Source: Uranotaenia lowii (Eukaryota; Arthropoda; Insecta; Diptera; Culicidae). Taken from it: 64,000 nucleotides of DNA. Made by a program: the position numbers and the translations under genes. Below are positions 35,113-44,754 of the stretch, one piece after another (within the stretch, counting starts at the first letter, position 1; each line of letters begins with the position of its first letter). A model generated the notes under the pieces. It worked only from the letters and a program-made list of their open reading frames with translations. It had not been told where the DNA came from and did no database searches. The stretch covers positions 316,185,536 through 316,249,535 of the forward strand of contig NC_073693.1 of NCBI RefSeq assembly GCF_029784155.1, in the 5' to 3' direction.

Positions 35113-35413
35113 TTCCCAAATTTTGTTGATTAAATGATTCTGTACGGGTTCAATTTTTTGGAAAATCTAATTTAAAACTCAAATGGCATCATTATGAATT
35201 TGAATCATATTGCTCAAAAATAAAATTTATTGAGCTTGATGTATAAGAATACACATATACGATTATTTGGAAGCCTGGAATACGATTCAATATCTGGTAA
35301 TATTTTTCGATGAAAAAATTTGGTTTGAAAATATGGAAAAAAATGCCCGAATTTTTCCAGGTTTTAAATATAACAGCCCAGATACGTGTGGGAAAACATT
35401 TGGCAATCTTAAG
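35113..35413. mobile_element. Truncated hAT-type MITE at the inner edge of the right arm
   Basis: It matches 25,344-25,711 in reverse but lacks the remaining end found at 25,712-25,800. Confidence 0.6.
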
Positions 35414-36164
35414 CTAAGTTCACCAGATTTTGATGCAAATTTCAAGATTACTACTATCGATGAAAGTAAGTTTCCTATTTTTTACAAAAGGATTGTTCAT
35501 ACAAATCTTAGCCATCATTTGAGAGATTTAAGGATGTATTTTTAAAATTTTCTATTTAACACGTAAAAATTGTTTGTGTAAAAGAACTGAAAAATGAATG
35601 ATCAAATAGTATTAGAAAAATAACCTTTCATATTCTTGAATTTTTTGGGAAAAATCTATATGGAAAAAAATCAAAAATTGTTTTCTTTCAGACATTGCGC
35701 TTGCACTGGGAGTTATTATAAAGTTATTAAAAAGTTTGTTAATGTCGGTCCGGCATAAAATCTTAAACCAATAATTTCACCCCAAGGAAGATCATGATTC
35801 CAGAAGACTCTGATTTGTGGATGTAGAAAGAAAAATTCAGTCTAAGGTCACTTTGGTCTCCTTGATAGCGTTTATATATTCCGGTTGGTAAGAATTTTCC
35901 TCAAGCGGAAGCGCGTTGGATATGTCCTTTAAGTTTTTGGAGAGTGAGGAATATTTCTAATATTATTTTATTCGATTCATCCCAGGTGTAGTGGTTAACA
36001 AAATCGGGCTGGAACCTCATGGGGCCTCCGTATGACTAGATAATCGGCATCGTTATCTCCTGAAAACATTTTTACACTTGAACTTGTCCAAACATGGTTG
36101 TTCCAGTGATGAAAACTTTGTTCTTCTTTGAACTGCCAGATTTAAAATTGTCAAATATAAAATA
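35414..36164. other. Arm sequence without genes
   Basis: This matches 24,523-25,343 in reverse. It contains the empty counterpart of the 24,835-24,889 retro-tail at about 35,855. Confidence 0.5.
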
Positions 36165-37440
36165 CTAGCTGATCCCATACGAACTCCGTTTCGCTTTCAA
36201 CGTGGAATATGTCATGAACAGTTTGTATGAAAGTCAATTGCCAAGCGTTTTCCAGATTCATTGTTAAGTAATAATTGCCAAAATATTGGATGATCACTTC
36301 GTCTGTCGTCTGCTACTAAATATGAAATCAGGAATCAATAACCACGTGTATAAATTTTGACTAAATCATTGCATAACAACGCAATTATTGCCAAAAAGCT
36401 AAACCCCTTTTGTGGGCTCTTATAAAACTTTGATATCTGAAATCGATTGCCCTTCCCTCAAAACTCCCGTGTGCAAATTTTCAAAGCAATTCATTGTATA
36501 ATAACGTCAATATTGCTAAAAATAGTGAAAAATTAATTTAAATGGACGACCCCTTTCGTCGACTCTGGCAAAATATTTGACATCTGAGATCTATTGTCCG
36601 TCCCTGAAAACTACCGTGTGCAAATTTTCATCCCAATCCGATGTATAATAACGTAGATATGGCAAAAATATTGAAAGGTTTATATGGACGACCCCCTTTG
36701 CCGGCCCCTTAAACTGAATTGAATTCCTGAAATCCATTGCTCATCTCTCAAAACTATCGTGCACCAATTTTCGTCTGAATCCGATTTATAATAACGACAA
36801 TATCGCATCAACAGTGAATAGTTAATATGGACGACCCCTTTGGCCGACCCCTGATTTTAGTTTCGATAAGTGAAATCAGTTGTTTGTCCCTTATAACTCC
36901 TATGTGCAAATTTTCACCCCAATCCGATGTATAAAAACGTCAATATCAGTAAGATACTGAAAATTTAATATGGACGACCCCTTTTGCCGGCCCCTTACTC
37001 TGAATTTGAAACCTCAAATCGATTGAACATCACTCAAAATCATCGTGTACCAATTTTCATCTGAATACGATGTATAATAACATCAATATCACAAAAACAG
37101 CGATCAGTTAATATGGACGACCCCTTTGGCTGACCCCTTACACAAAATTTGACACCTCCAATAGATTGCTCGTCTTTCAAAACACTCATGTGCAAATTTT
37201 TAACACGATCCGACGAAAAGTAACGTCAATATCGCGAAAACAATATTTGTGTTCTATGGACGACCCCCTTCAGAAGGGGTCATCCGAAAATCTAAAAACA
37301 TTTTTCATCCTTCCTGGTCCTAATGAGCATCCATGCCAAATTTCAGCTCTCTAGCCCTTAAGACGGCTGAGTCTATAGAGGACAAACAAACAAACAAACA
37401 AACAAACAAACATACAGAAATTGCTTTTTATATATATAGA
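36165..37440 (-). mobile_element. Helitron-like element, right arm only, with known empty site
   Basis: On the minus strand it starts TCTATATATA at 37,440 and ends GGGATCAGCTAG at 36,165, with A before and T after. It contains the same 143-bp units as 28,311-29,673. The left arm at 24,522/24,523 has the uninterrupted A-T site, so the boundaries are exact and no target duplication was made, the Helitron signature. Confidence 0.9.
37383..37411. repeat. (CAAA)n microsatellite, about 7 units
   Basis: The short counterpart of the tract at 28,338-28,459, in the opposite orientation. Confidence 0.9.
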
Positions 37441-37569
37441 TAAAATTATCAAGTTGCGGTCAAATTAATCCGCGTGAACTAATTTAAACCTATCTGGAAA
37501 ATTCCGCTTACGAAGGTTAAATTGCTGCCCCGAAGTTTTTCGATATCGGGAGTTTAAAAGTTTTGACCA

Positions 37570-37621
37570 TCAGACTGAGTCTGAGACTGAGACTGAGACT
37601 GAGACTGAGACTGAGACTGAG
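37570..37621. repeat. (GAGACT)n microsatellite
   Basis: Hexamer units adjoin the foldback MITE end. The left-arm counterpart is shorter and interrupted (24,365-24,395). Confidence 0.9.
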
Positions 37622-38698
37622 TCGATTTGGGGTTATTTTTGAATTTCTCAAACTCTGGGGTCTGAAAAGTTTCGTTTTGGTTCAAAATTCATCCATGTAT
37701 TTTTTGCATAATTAATCAGTAACGTTCACATGAGTAAATTTTAACATTTAGGTTTGTATGGGAAAATTGAATATTTTGTACTAAAAAATCACCATCATTT
37801 TTGTTTCTTGTGTGGTGCAACGGGAGGCAGTCGGGCGTGGGTGTAATCGAGGTGCTTAGCGGATGATTTAAATGCGCCACTCCGAAGAGATCATCCCCCT
37901 GTTTGATGCGTGCCCGGCTAAGAGACCCATCAATAGGGTGGGTGTATTCTGTCTGGCCCTTGATTACCGATCACCCTACCGTTCCTCAATCTGTTGACCC
38001 TCAATCAAATATCCCCAAATAATTACCGGAGAAAACCCAGATAAGAAGACAAATCCTAAGTTGGTCCCGAAAATACTAAGACTAAATAAGAAAACAAGTT
38101 CCTTAGACTTTCTTCAACCGACCCACTTTCCCCGTACAACTTTGCTAAGATAGCGTAGAAGGCAGGAAAGGGGCAAAAAAACAACGGAAGTCAACCTAGA
38201 CTTCCAGTAAAAGAATTACGGAACCGGAGAAAACGATGTCTTCAACACTCCAACAAAAGTCACCAAAGAAAAACTACATCAAATGTTCTTCATAAACGAG
38301 CTCTATTAGCCATAAAAATTGATGGTGGTTTTGGTTGTTAGTGGGGGTTTACATTTTTGGATGATCTGGATTTCCCTACTCTGCTACATCTACATTTTCA
38401 TTCGGGTTTTCCCCTCTAACGCTCAGCGCTCGCAAGCACTGCCTGGCTATTTGTTTTCCCTCAGAATTTTGTTCAGGAGTGCAGTTTTAGGACGTTTTAC
38501 TTGGCCAATTAATCGAATTATTCCTAGGAAATTCTCATTTAAATCATGGGTGCAATTTGGGGTTTGGTTTGTTTGGTTTGGTTGGTTGGGTTGGGTTGTT
38601 GGTGATAATTATCTTTCAATCATAATCATGTGCGCGCGCGCGCCTCAACCATGCTGCTCTTAATCGTTGAGCATTTAAAAATAAAAGATTCCAAAAAA

Positions 38699-38785
38699 AT
38701 CCAGAATCGAACTCGTGACCTCGAGGTTACTGGGGTAACGAGTGCTTAAGCACTGTCCGAACTAACTGAGCTGTGGTGGCAGGCT
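38699..38785 (-). other. tRNA-like segment with Pol III box motifs
   Basis: On the minus strand CAGCTCAGTTAGTTCGG resembles an A box and GGTCACGAGTTCGATTC a B box. It may be the head of a SINE nested in the LTR-like unit. No functional tRNA can be claimed. Confidence 0.55.
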
Positions 38786-39735
38786 TGTGAATGGGAGGCT
38801 GCAGACGAATCTATATTAGAGAGGAATACATGACGAATGGGTTCAATTTTTGCTGAGTACTCTCTCGGTTGGCTGCTCAAACCTGTTATTTCCCCGGAAA
38901 TTGGATGGTTTTCCGGAAAAGTTGTCCTGGGTTCTCCAATGGGGTGGAACAATCACTCCTGGGTGGCCGTCACGCGTATGCCGTTTCGCCGATCTACGGT
39001 GTGCTCGTCGGCCGAAACGTACCACGAGATGTTGGGGGGTTTGATGATCGCGTTCCCTCAGCGTGGATAACCTTCCCTTGGACCGTCGTGTTCGGGTTGC
39101 AGGTAGATCGGTACCTCCAGTAATCTATTTTTTTAAATTCGATTAAAAAAATACCCAATATGCACAACACTGGACAAACCAATTACCCTTTATCGAAAAC
39201 GTATATTGCACAAAATAAATGAAACTGCACTTTTATTTGCACTCGGAGGGATCTGAGGGAAAATAGCAACTTTGGTTAAATTGTTGAAAACGTGGTTTCT
39301 TCAAATTGTACAACCTTTTTGTACTATATCACGCGCGAAATACATATTTAACCGATCCTGCCTACTTCACAGTCGAAGGAAAAGTGGTCAAGGGATCGCA
39401 TTAGCCGTCAGATCAAATGAGCTATTGATCTTCGGGACCGGAATTGCGTAATTAATAGCGAACTAATAATTACGAAATTTCCCGAAGAAGAAAATGTCTT
39501 CTTACCTAAACCTTTCCCTTTCATACATCCGAGGGTTCGTTCTCGGGTGTAAGAGTTCGGGTGGAGCGATATCGAAAATCTTGGTACACCAATACAATCA
39601 TACTATCCCCGTGATGGGGTTAATGACCGGGCAAGCACCAATCAGCTGGTGATTACAGGCTTCATCCAAACTTGCGCTAAGCGATCACACCCCAGTTGCA
39701 GAAAAAAATATCTCATTTAAATGCCCGTTCCTTGG

Positions 39736-39743
39736 TGACGTCA
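39736..39743. promoter_or_regulatory. TGACGTCA palindrome (CRE-like)
   Basis: A perfect CREB/ATF consensus in the distal part of the LTR-like unit. Confidence 0.4.
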
Positions 39744-39829
39744 TACCTGGAATTCCCTTGGGCGGTGGGGTTTACGTCATTGAGTGACTCGCCAGAAGAG
39801 CGGATTTAAGTTTCCCTAAAAGATTTGTA

Positions 39830-39837
39830 TGACGTCA
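39830..39837. promoter_or_regulatory. Second TGACGTCA palindrome (CRE-like)
   Basis: A second perfect site 94 bp from the first, which is suggestive of an enhancer or U3 region. Confidence 0.4.
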
Positions 39838-40553
39838 CTGAGCGACTGGTGTTGCGAAGTGCAAACTCTCTGCGTAGTCGCAATCTAAAAATAGCTGAGA
39901 GCGTGCTAGAGGTGCTCAAGCAAAATGTATAGAAAAATCGATACTTTATCGATACAATTTTATGGGTGCTAGGGGTGTTTAGGTAAAATAAGTTTCCGCA
40001 AAATCGATACTGCTACAGTGGAACCGAGCTTATGGTTTTCAGGCCAATTTATAAATTCTCTGAAAGAAATTTCGCGCTGAACAACTTTGTCGAAGACCGT
40101 TACTTCGTATCTTATTAAACAAATAAGTTATTAGGTTTTGCGTGTCTTCTTTCCATACAATACTTAGCGAGGCACCAGTAATGATGTCTATTGATTTTTT
40201 TTTTCAATGCCAGCAGACATATCTCTGTTTAACAGTTTAGAACTGTTTAGCTCGATTAGATACAAATTTACTGTCTTGAACAAAGTTGATGAGCGAAAAG
40301 TTACCTTCAGAGAATTTATAAATTGGCACGAAAATCATAAACAGGGTCGGTTCCGCAGATGAAACAAAAATTATGTTGATTTTTCAGAACAAAATGTTGA
40401 ATTTTCCCATAGAAACCTAAAAGCTCAATTTTACTCATGTAAACGTTACTTAAAAATTTTGCCATAAAATCATGGATGAGTGTTGAACCAAAACAAAGCT
40501 TTAAAGATCCCAGCGTTTGAGAAATTAAAAAATTTCCCCAAATCGTCTCAGTC

Positions 40554-41018
40554 TATTCCATTTATGCAGGATTATTTTTCCCTCCTCGCGATCCATCTTG
40601 GACATGTTTTAAACGCTTGTACCAATCCTGACAAAAATGTCATTACTATATGAACAAACCTTACAGATCAAAACGCTTTCATTGGTTTCTAGGTTCGACA
40701 ACTTGATGCAGGGCTTCAATAAAATAAGACGAATATATAAATAATAAGCTTTACAATGACTGCTTTTTGACGTTTACACCTATTAACAAATGCTCCAAGC
40801 TCCAACTTCAAGGCGGATCATTGAATTCATTTTTATATTTGACAAATTGCACAAGATTTTCTATTTTTTTTTTAATTAATTGAACAACGTATTTCATACT
40901 GAAGAATTGGTTGAGGTTTAATTTTAAAGAAAAACCCTAAATATTGTTAAAGCCATGAATGAATTAAAATTGTTTTAGATAGCTGTCATACAATTTTTAG
41001 TGAATAAAAAAAGAAGTA
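40554..41018. other. Arm sequence with the LINE empty site
   Basis: GCTCCAAGCTCCAACTTC at about 40,790 includes the single copy of the target duplicated around the left-arm LINE. No gene is present. Confidence 0.6.
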
Positions 41019-41217
41019 GGGTAACGGACTCATATTGGATCAGAGTACCTACTCTGGACCACCTTGTCTTGCTCTCTTATAATGCAACTAATCATGATTT
41101 GTTTTAACAAATATGTATAGATGAATCCCGGGCATTTAATGTTATTAGCTGCTTCATAAGAGAGTTACACCAGGTGGTCCAAAATAGGTCCCCTGGTCCA
41201 AAATAAGTCCGTTACCC
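41019..41217. mobile_element. 199-bp TA-flanked MITE, right-arm copy
   Basis: It appears identical to 18,466-18,664 in reverse complement, including TA flanks. Confidence 0.85.
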
Positions 41218-41219
41218 TA

Positions 41220-41702
41220 TAAACTCGAGAATCGAGATTCATCATTTCAGCTGCGTCCAACTTATTGTAGGAGTGTTTTTGTTTTTGAGAAACTAAAATA
41301 TGGGCAGCTTTGTAAATACACGAATAGGATGTCGCATGAAATTTTATGATTAAAAAATAAATTAAAAAAAATAAATGATCAATTTCAGATTTTTGTATAT
41401 GATTCTTCGCACTTCTTCTAATCTTTAAGAAGAGTCGATCAATTTTGAACTTTACTTTTGTTTATTTTATTTTCTTTGTGTTCAAATAAATTAAAATAAA
41501 CTTAAATTAATGTATTATTTAAATCGCCAATACATGAATAAAAAATCAAAGATAATTTTGAACTTAAAAAAAAAAATAACGTATTGAAAAAAAAATATTG
41601 ACAAAACATGCGAAGACAACCCATTTCATTTCTGAGCAAATAAAGTTTATTTTTAAAAACACCTTTTGGTCTCGAGTTCACTACAGTAGTGATTCAGTCG
41701 AA
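41220..41702. promoter_or_regulatory. Upstream region of TIL copy D
   Basis: This is homologous to 18,005-18,463. GTGATTCAGTCGAA lies just before the ATG and could hold an initiator, but a TATA box is not clear. Confidence 0.4.
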
Positions 41703-42027
41703 ATGAAGATACTTTGCGTTTTACTTTGGTGTCTTGTCTACGCTCAGTATTCTTCCGCAAGATATGCCACTAAAGGTAAGTTCGAATAAGTTAAAAATTG
41801 TGATTTTTACGCTTTTAACTTTATGTTTTTCTGTTTTAAAAATAGCTCAATGTACCAACAAGGAGTACTACACTACCTGTGGACCATGTATTGAGCCGGT
41901 TTGTGGACAACCAACACCGGTCATAAACTGTTTCAAATGTAACGTAGGATGCTTCTGTAACTCGAAGTTGGGCTACGTCCGAAAATCTCCGGATGGACCT
42001 TGTGTTTTGTGCCAAACGACGGGATGA
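41703..42027 (+). CDS. Secreted TIL-domain (ten-cysteine) protein, copy D
   Basis: This is the right-arm counterpart of copy B. Exon 1 is 41,703-41,775 (73 nt); exon 2 is 41,846-42,027 (182 nt); the intron is 70 nt, GT-AG, phase 1. The product is 84 residues with signal peptide MKILCVLLWCLVYAQYSSA and ten cysteines (CGPC, PVCG, NCFKC, GCFC, SPDGPC, LC). Differences from copy B are few and include Trp at residue 9 and the C-terminal residues after the last Cys. TIL relatives act as extracellular serine protease inhibitors; the target is unknown. AATAAA follows at 42,072-42,077. Confidence 0.88.
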
Positions 42028-42071
42028 AAGGCCTATAGTAAAACAGAATGCTGGAATCAACTTTTGCGGTC

Positions 42072-42077
42072 AATAAA
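42072..42077 (+). terminator. Polyadenylation signal of TIL copy D
   Basis: AATAAA 45 nt past the stop, at the same relative position as the copy B signal. Confidence 0.55.
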
Positions 42078-42300
42078 TGCAGTTTAAATATTAAATTCAA
42101 CTATTTTGAGGGGGAAAAGCTATCCAGAACATGATAAGTCCTTAACTTAAAACAAACACTCGTATGTGATCGCATAAATATACAATGAATGATAGCTGCC
42201 GGCGAAATGGAAAGTGAAAATGATGTGAATGATGTAATGAGTAACGTTTTAAATGACTTGAGTTAACATTTTTGATGCGATTTTTGTTTGCTGGGAAGAA

Positions 42301-42891
42301 TGATCACTTTTAGTATCGTAGGTAATAAAATGATGTTTTTTGTTATTCAAAAAAATTCAAATTCTCTGGAAATCATAAAAAGATTCCGCCAATATACGAG
42401 CAGTTCCCCTTCGACCGATCTGAAAAGAAATCTTCACATCCTTGACGGAAGTGACGATTTCTTTCCGAAAGGCATTGAAGTCCGGAATTGTGACCGTAAT
42501 GTGTGGAACCTTTTCCTTTTTAAGAGTATTAGAAGAAGAAGGTTTCTTAGTACTCTTATCATAATTAAATGTTAATATTTCCTTATCACCGATGTTGTGA
42601 AGGACATCGAATGAATTGGAAATTTCAACTATTTTGGCCGATGGTCCTGAATTAGTTTCGGCAATCCGTTTTCTTCCGACTTGGACGCCGGCCGATGACT
42701 TCACCATGATGGAATGAAAAGAAAAGAGAAAGATATGAATAAAAGAAAATGAAAATAATTTTAGCACTGAAAAGTGCTGATTGAAAAACAGGTAAGTATA
42801 AAATAAATAATGTAAAATGTTGCTTCAGGTACACAGCAACGATACGATGCTCCGGCGTACGTGCTGATGGCTCAACGGTACAGATGGAAGT
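42301..42891 (-). mobile_element. 5' fragment of the Jockey-like LINE, right-arm copy
   Basis: This is the counterpart of 16,837-17,408. Here ORF1 is open from its ATG (about 42,705) with MVKSSAGVQVGRKRIAETN through ITVTIPDFNAFRKEIVTS and IGRRGTARILAESF before the fragment ends, so it preserves the intact ORF1 start that the full-length copy lost. Confidence 0.85.
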
Positions 42892-43307
42892 GTAAATATG
42901 AGCAGCTTTGTAAATACTTTCATGAATAGGATATCGCATGAAATTTTATAGTTAGAAAAATATAACTATAATAAAAAATAATGGTCAGATTCAGACTTTT
43001 GTAGATGAATATTGGCACTTCTACTAAATTTCTATGAAAAACTAATAAATTTTGAATTTTGAAATTTTTGTATTTAAAAAAAAATTAATGTGCTCAAATA
43101 AATTTAAATTAATGTATTTTTTGTATCGCCAACGATTGAATAATAAATCATGGATAATTTTGATTTTCTTAAAAATTTGTTGAACGTATTGATGAATAAA
43201 TATTTTCAAAACATGCGAAGGCACTCCAGTTCATTTCTGAGTAAATATAGTTTGTTTTAAAAAACACCTTCCGGCCACGAGTGCACTACAGTACGGATTC
43301 GGTCGAA
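42892..43307. promoter_or_regulatory. Upstream region of TIL copy E
   Basis: This is homologous to the region upstream of copy A. No distinct core promoter element is seen. Confidence 0.35.
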
Positions 43308-43635
43308 ATGAAGATACTTTGTGTTTTACTTTGGTGTCTTGTCTACGTTCAGTATTCTTCCGCTAGACGTGCCCCTAGAGGTGAGTTTTAATAAAATAAA
43401 ATATATTTTAATTGTGATTTTTACGCTTATAATTTGATGTTTTTCTCTCATTAAAAAAGCTTAATGTACGTTCAGAGAGTACTACACTACCTGTGGACCA
43501 TGTAATGAACCAGTTTGTGGACAACCGATCGTGAACTGCTTCAAATGTAACGAAGGATGCTTCTGCAACCCGCAGTTTGGTTACGGCCGAGAGTCTCCGG
43601 ACGGTCCTTGCGTTTCGTGCCCAACGACGGAATGA
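43308..43635 (+). pseudogene. TIL-domain gene copy E, premature stop
   Basis: This is the right-arm counterpart of copy A. Exon 1 (43,308-43,380) is intact with signal peptide MKILCVLLWCLVYVQYSSA. Exon 2 would start at 43,460 after a 79-nt intron ending in AAAAAAG, which lacks a strong pyrimidine tract. The second codon of exon 2 is TAA (43,462-43,464) where copies B and D have CAA and copy A has CAT. The rest of exon 2 is open to the normal stop at 43,635 and keeps all ten cysteines, but it is two codons shorter between Cys4 and Cys5. Unless another acceptor is used, the protein would end right after the signal peptide region. Confidence 0.82.
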
Positions 43636-44249
43636 AAGGCCTCTAATAAAACAGAATGCCGAAATCAAATTTTGCGGTCAATAAATGCAGTTTAAATATT
43701 AAACTCAACTTTTTGATGAAAAAAACAGGTATCTAGAACATGAAGTCCCTAACTTAAAACAAACACTCGTATGTGATCACATAATATACAATGAAAGATA
43801 GCCAGCGAAATGAAAAGTGAAAATGATGTGAATGATGGATTTTTTTGCGTAGTAATTTTGTTCCAATTTTTAAACTAAAAAGAAACCAAATTTTTAATTC
43901 GGTTATGATATAAAAACAATAACCTACTATTTAGAAAAATCTCGTTAAGGCTCCTTCAGATTCAATATGATGTCGTTTGGCAATAGCTTCAGAGTTTATT
44001 TTTATGTAGTTCCACTTCATAACCTGAAGAACAAGTGCTTAACATACACAGCCAAAAAATTTATAGATGGGATGAAGGATATGCAGAAAATAAATTAAAT
44101 TTAATAAAAAATAAATGCAACAATAGTGGAATTCGAAAACCATGAAGGTAAACAGAATAAAATAAATTTCTATGGCAACCTTTGCTACGTTGGCAACACT
44201 AGGCAAAAAAAAAAACAAAACAAAGTTAGTAATTGGCAGCGCAGATTAA
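43636..44249. other. TIL copy E 3' flank and minisatellite flank
   Basis: AATAAA occurs at 43,645-43,650 and again at about 43,679. The stretch at about 44,040-44,185 is the right-arm version of the direct repeat flanking the minisatellite. Confidence 0.5.
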
Positions 44250-44751
44250 TACCGTATTTTTTTTCATCTGGAGGCAAACTAGAGGCAACCTAGGTTCGCT
44301 CTAACTGCTGTCATCGTGCTCATTTATTGCTCGAGAGGCAACCTAGGGTCGCTCGAAAAAGGGACGGAGTCGCCCTGAGAAAAAAGTCAGTTTTGCGAGA
44401 AGTTCACCAATACTCTCAACGTTGTTGTCAAAACATTAAACAGCTGTTTTGGCTGAAAGCAAAACAGTTGAAATAATGAACGGGAAAATGATTATTGTCG
44501 CGATTTTGAACCTCTCAGTCAAGCAAAATCGTACAATCTGCTGTCCAGTGCAATCCGAACTCGAAAAACGGCAATCCGGATGTGAAGAACCGAGTGAAGA
44601 AATCCAGAAGGGAGAACAAAATGACAGCTGCATGTAAACATTGCGCTCGTTCTCACGCACACCTACGTATGGAATAGCTCGAAACCCGAAACTCATTTTT
44701 CTATTCTGACGGTTCCAGAGCCAAATCCGGAATCAAAAAAAAAATACGCCA
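44250..44751. mobile_element. Harbinger-like MITE, right arm only
   Basis: Ends TACCGTATTTTTTTTC and, inverted, TGGCGTATTTTTTTTTG form imperfect TIRs. TAA flanks it at 44,247-44,249 and 44,752-44,754, the 3-bp target type of PIF/Harbinger. The left arm near 15,583-15,587 is uninterrupted. The frame at 44,449-44,637 is not a transposase. Confidence 0.7.
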
Positions 44752-44754
44752 TAA

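Larger units (their letters stand above)
37816..40017. mobile_element. 2.2-kb LTR-like unit (possible solo LTR), right arm only
   Basis: It starts TGCAACGG and ends GCTACA, so TG...CA, and is flanked by GTGG at 37,812-37,815 and 40,018-40,021. The left-arm site has a single GTGG. No pol or gag coding and no second LTR are visible, so it may be an unusually long solo LTR or a non-autonomous LTR element. The 114-codon frame at 38,319-38,663 has no recognisable domain. Inside are a tRNA-like stretch, an alternating CG tract at 38,632-38,642 and two TGACGTCA motifs. Confidence 0.65.
37615..40553. mobile_element. Foldback MITE interrupted by an LTR-like insertion
   Basis: GACTGAGTCGATTTGGGG and CCCCAAATCGTCTCAGTC are the ends. 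Removing 37,816-40,017 and one GTGG restores the layout of 23,643-24,371. Confidence 0.8.

Noticed and set aside
38319..38663. 114-codon frame inside the LTR-like unit
   Set aside because: No recognisable domain; its tail runs through TTTGG-rich and CG-repeat sequence.
38699..38785. A functional tRNA gene
   Set aside because: Only box-like motifs are visible; a proper cloverleaf with an acceptor stem was not found, so a SINE head is more likely.
44449..44637. 62-codon frame within the Harbinger-like MITE
   Set aside because: It is not a transposase fragment and lies in a non-autonomous element.
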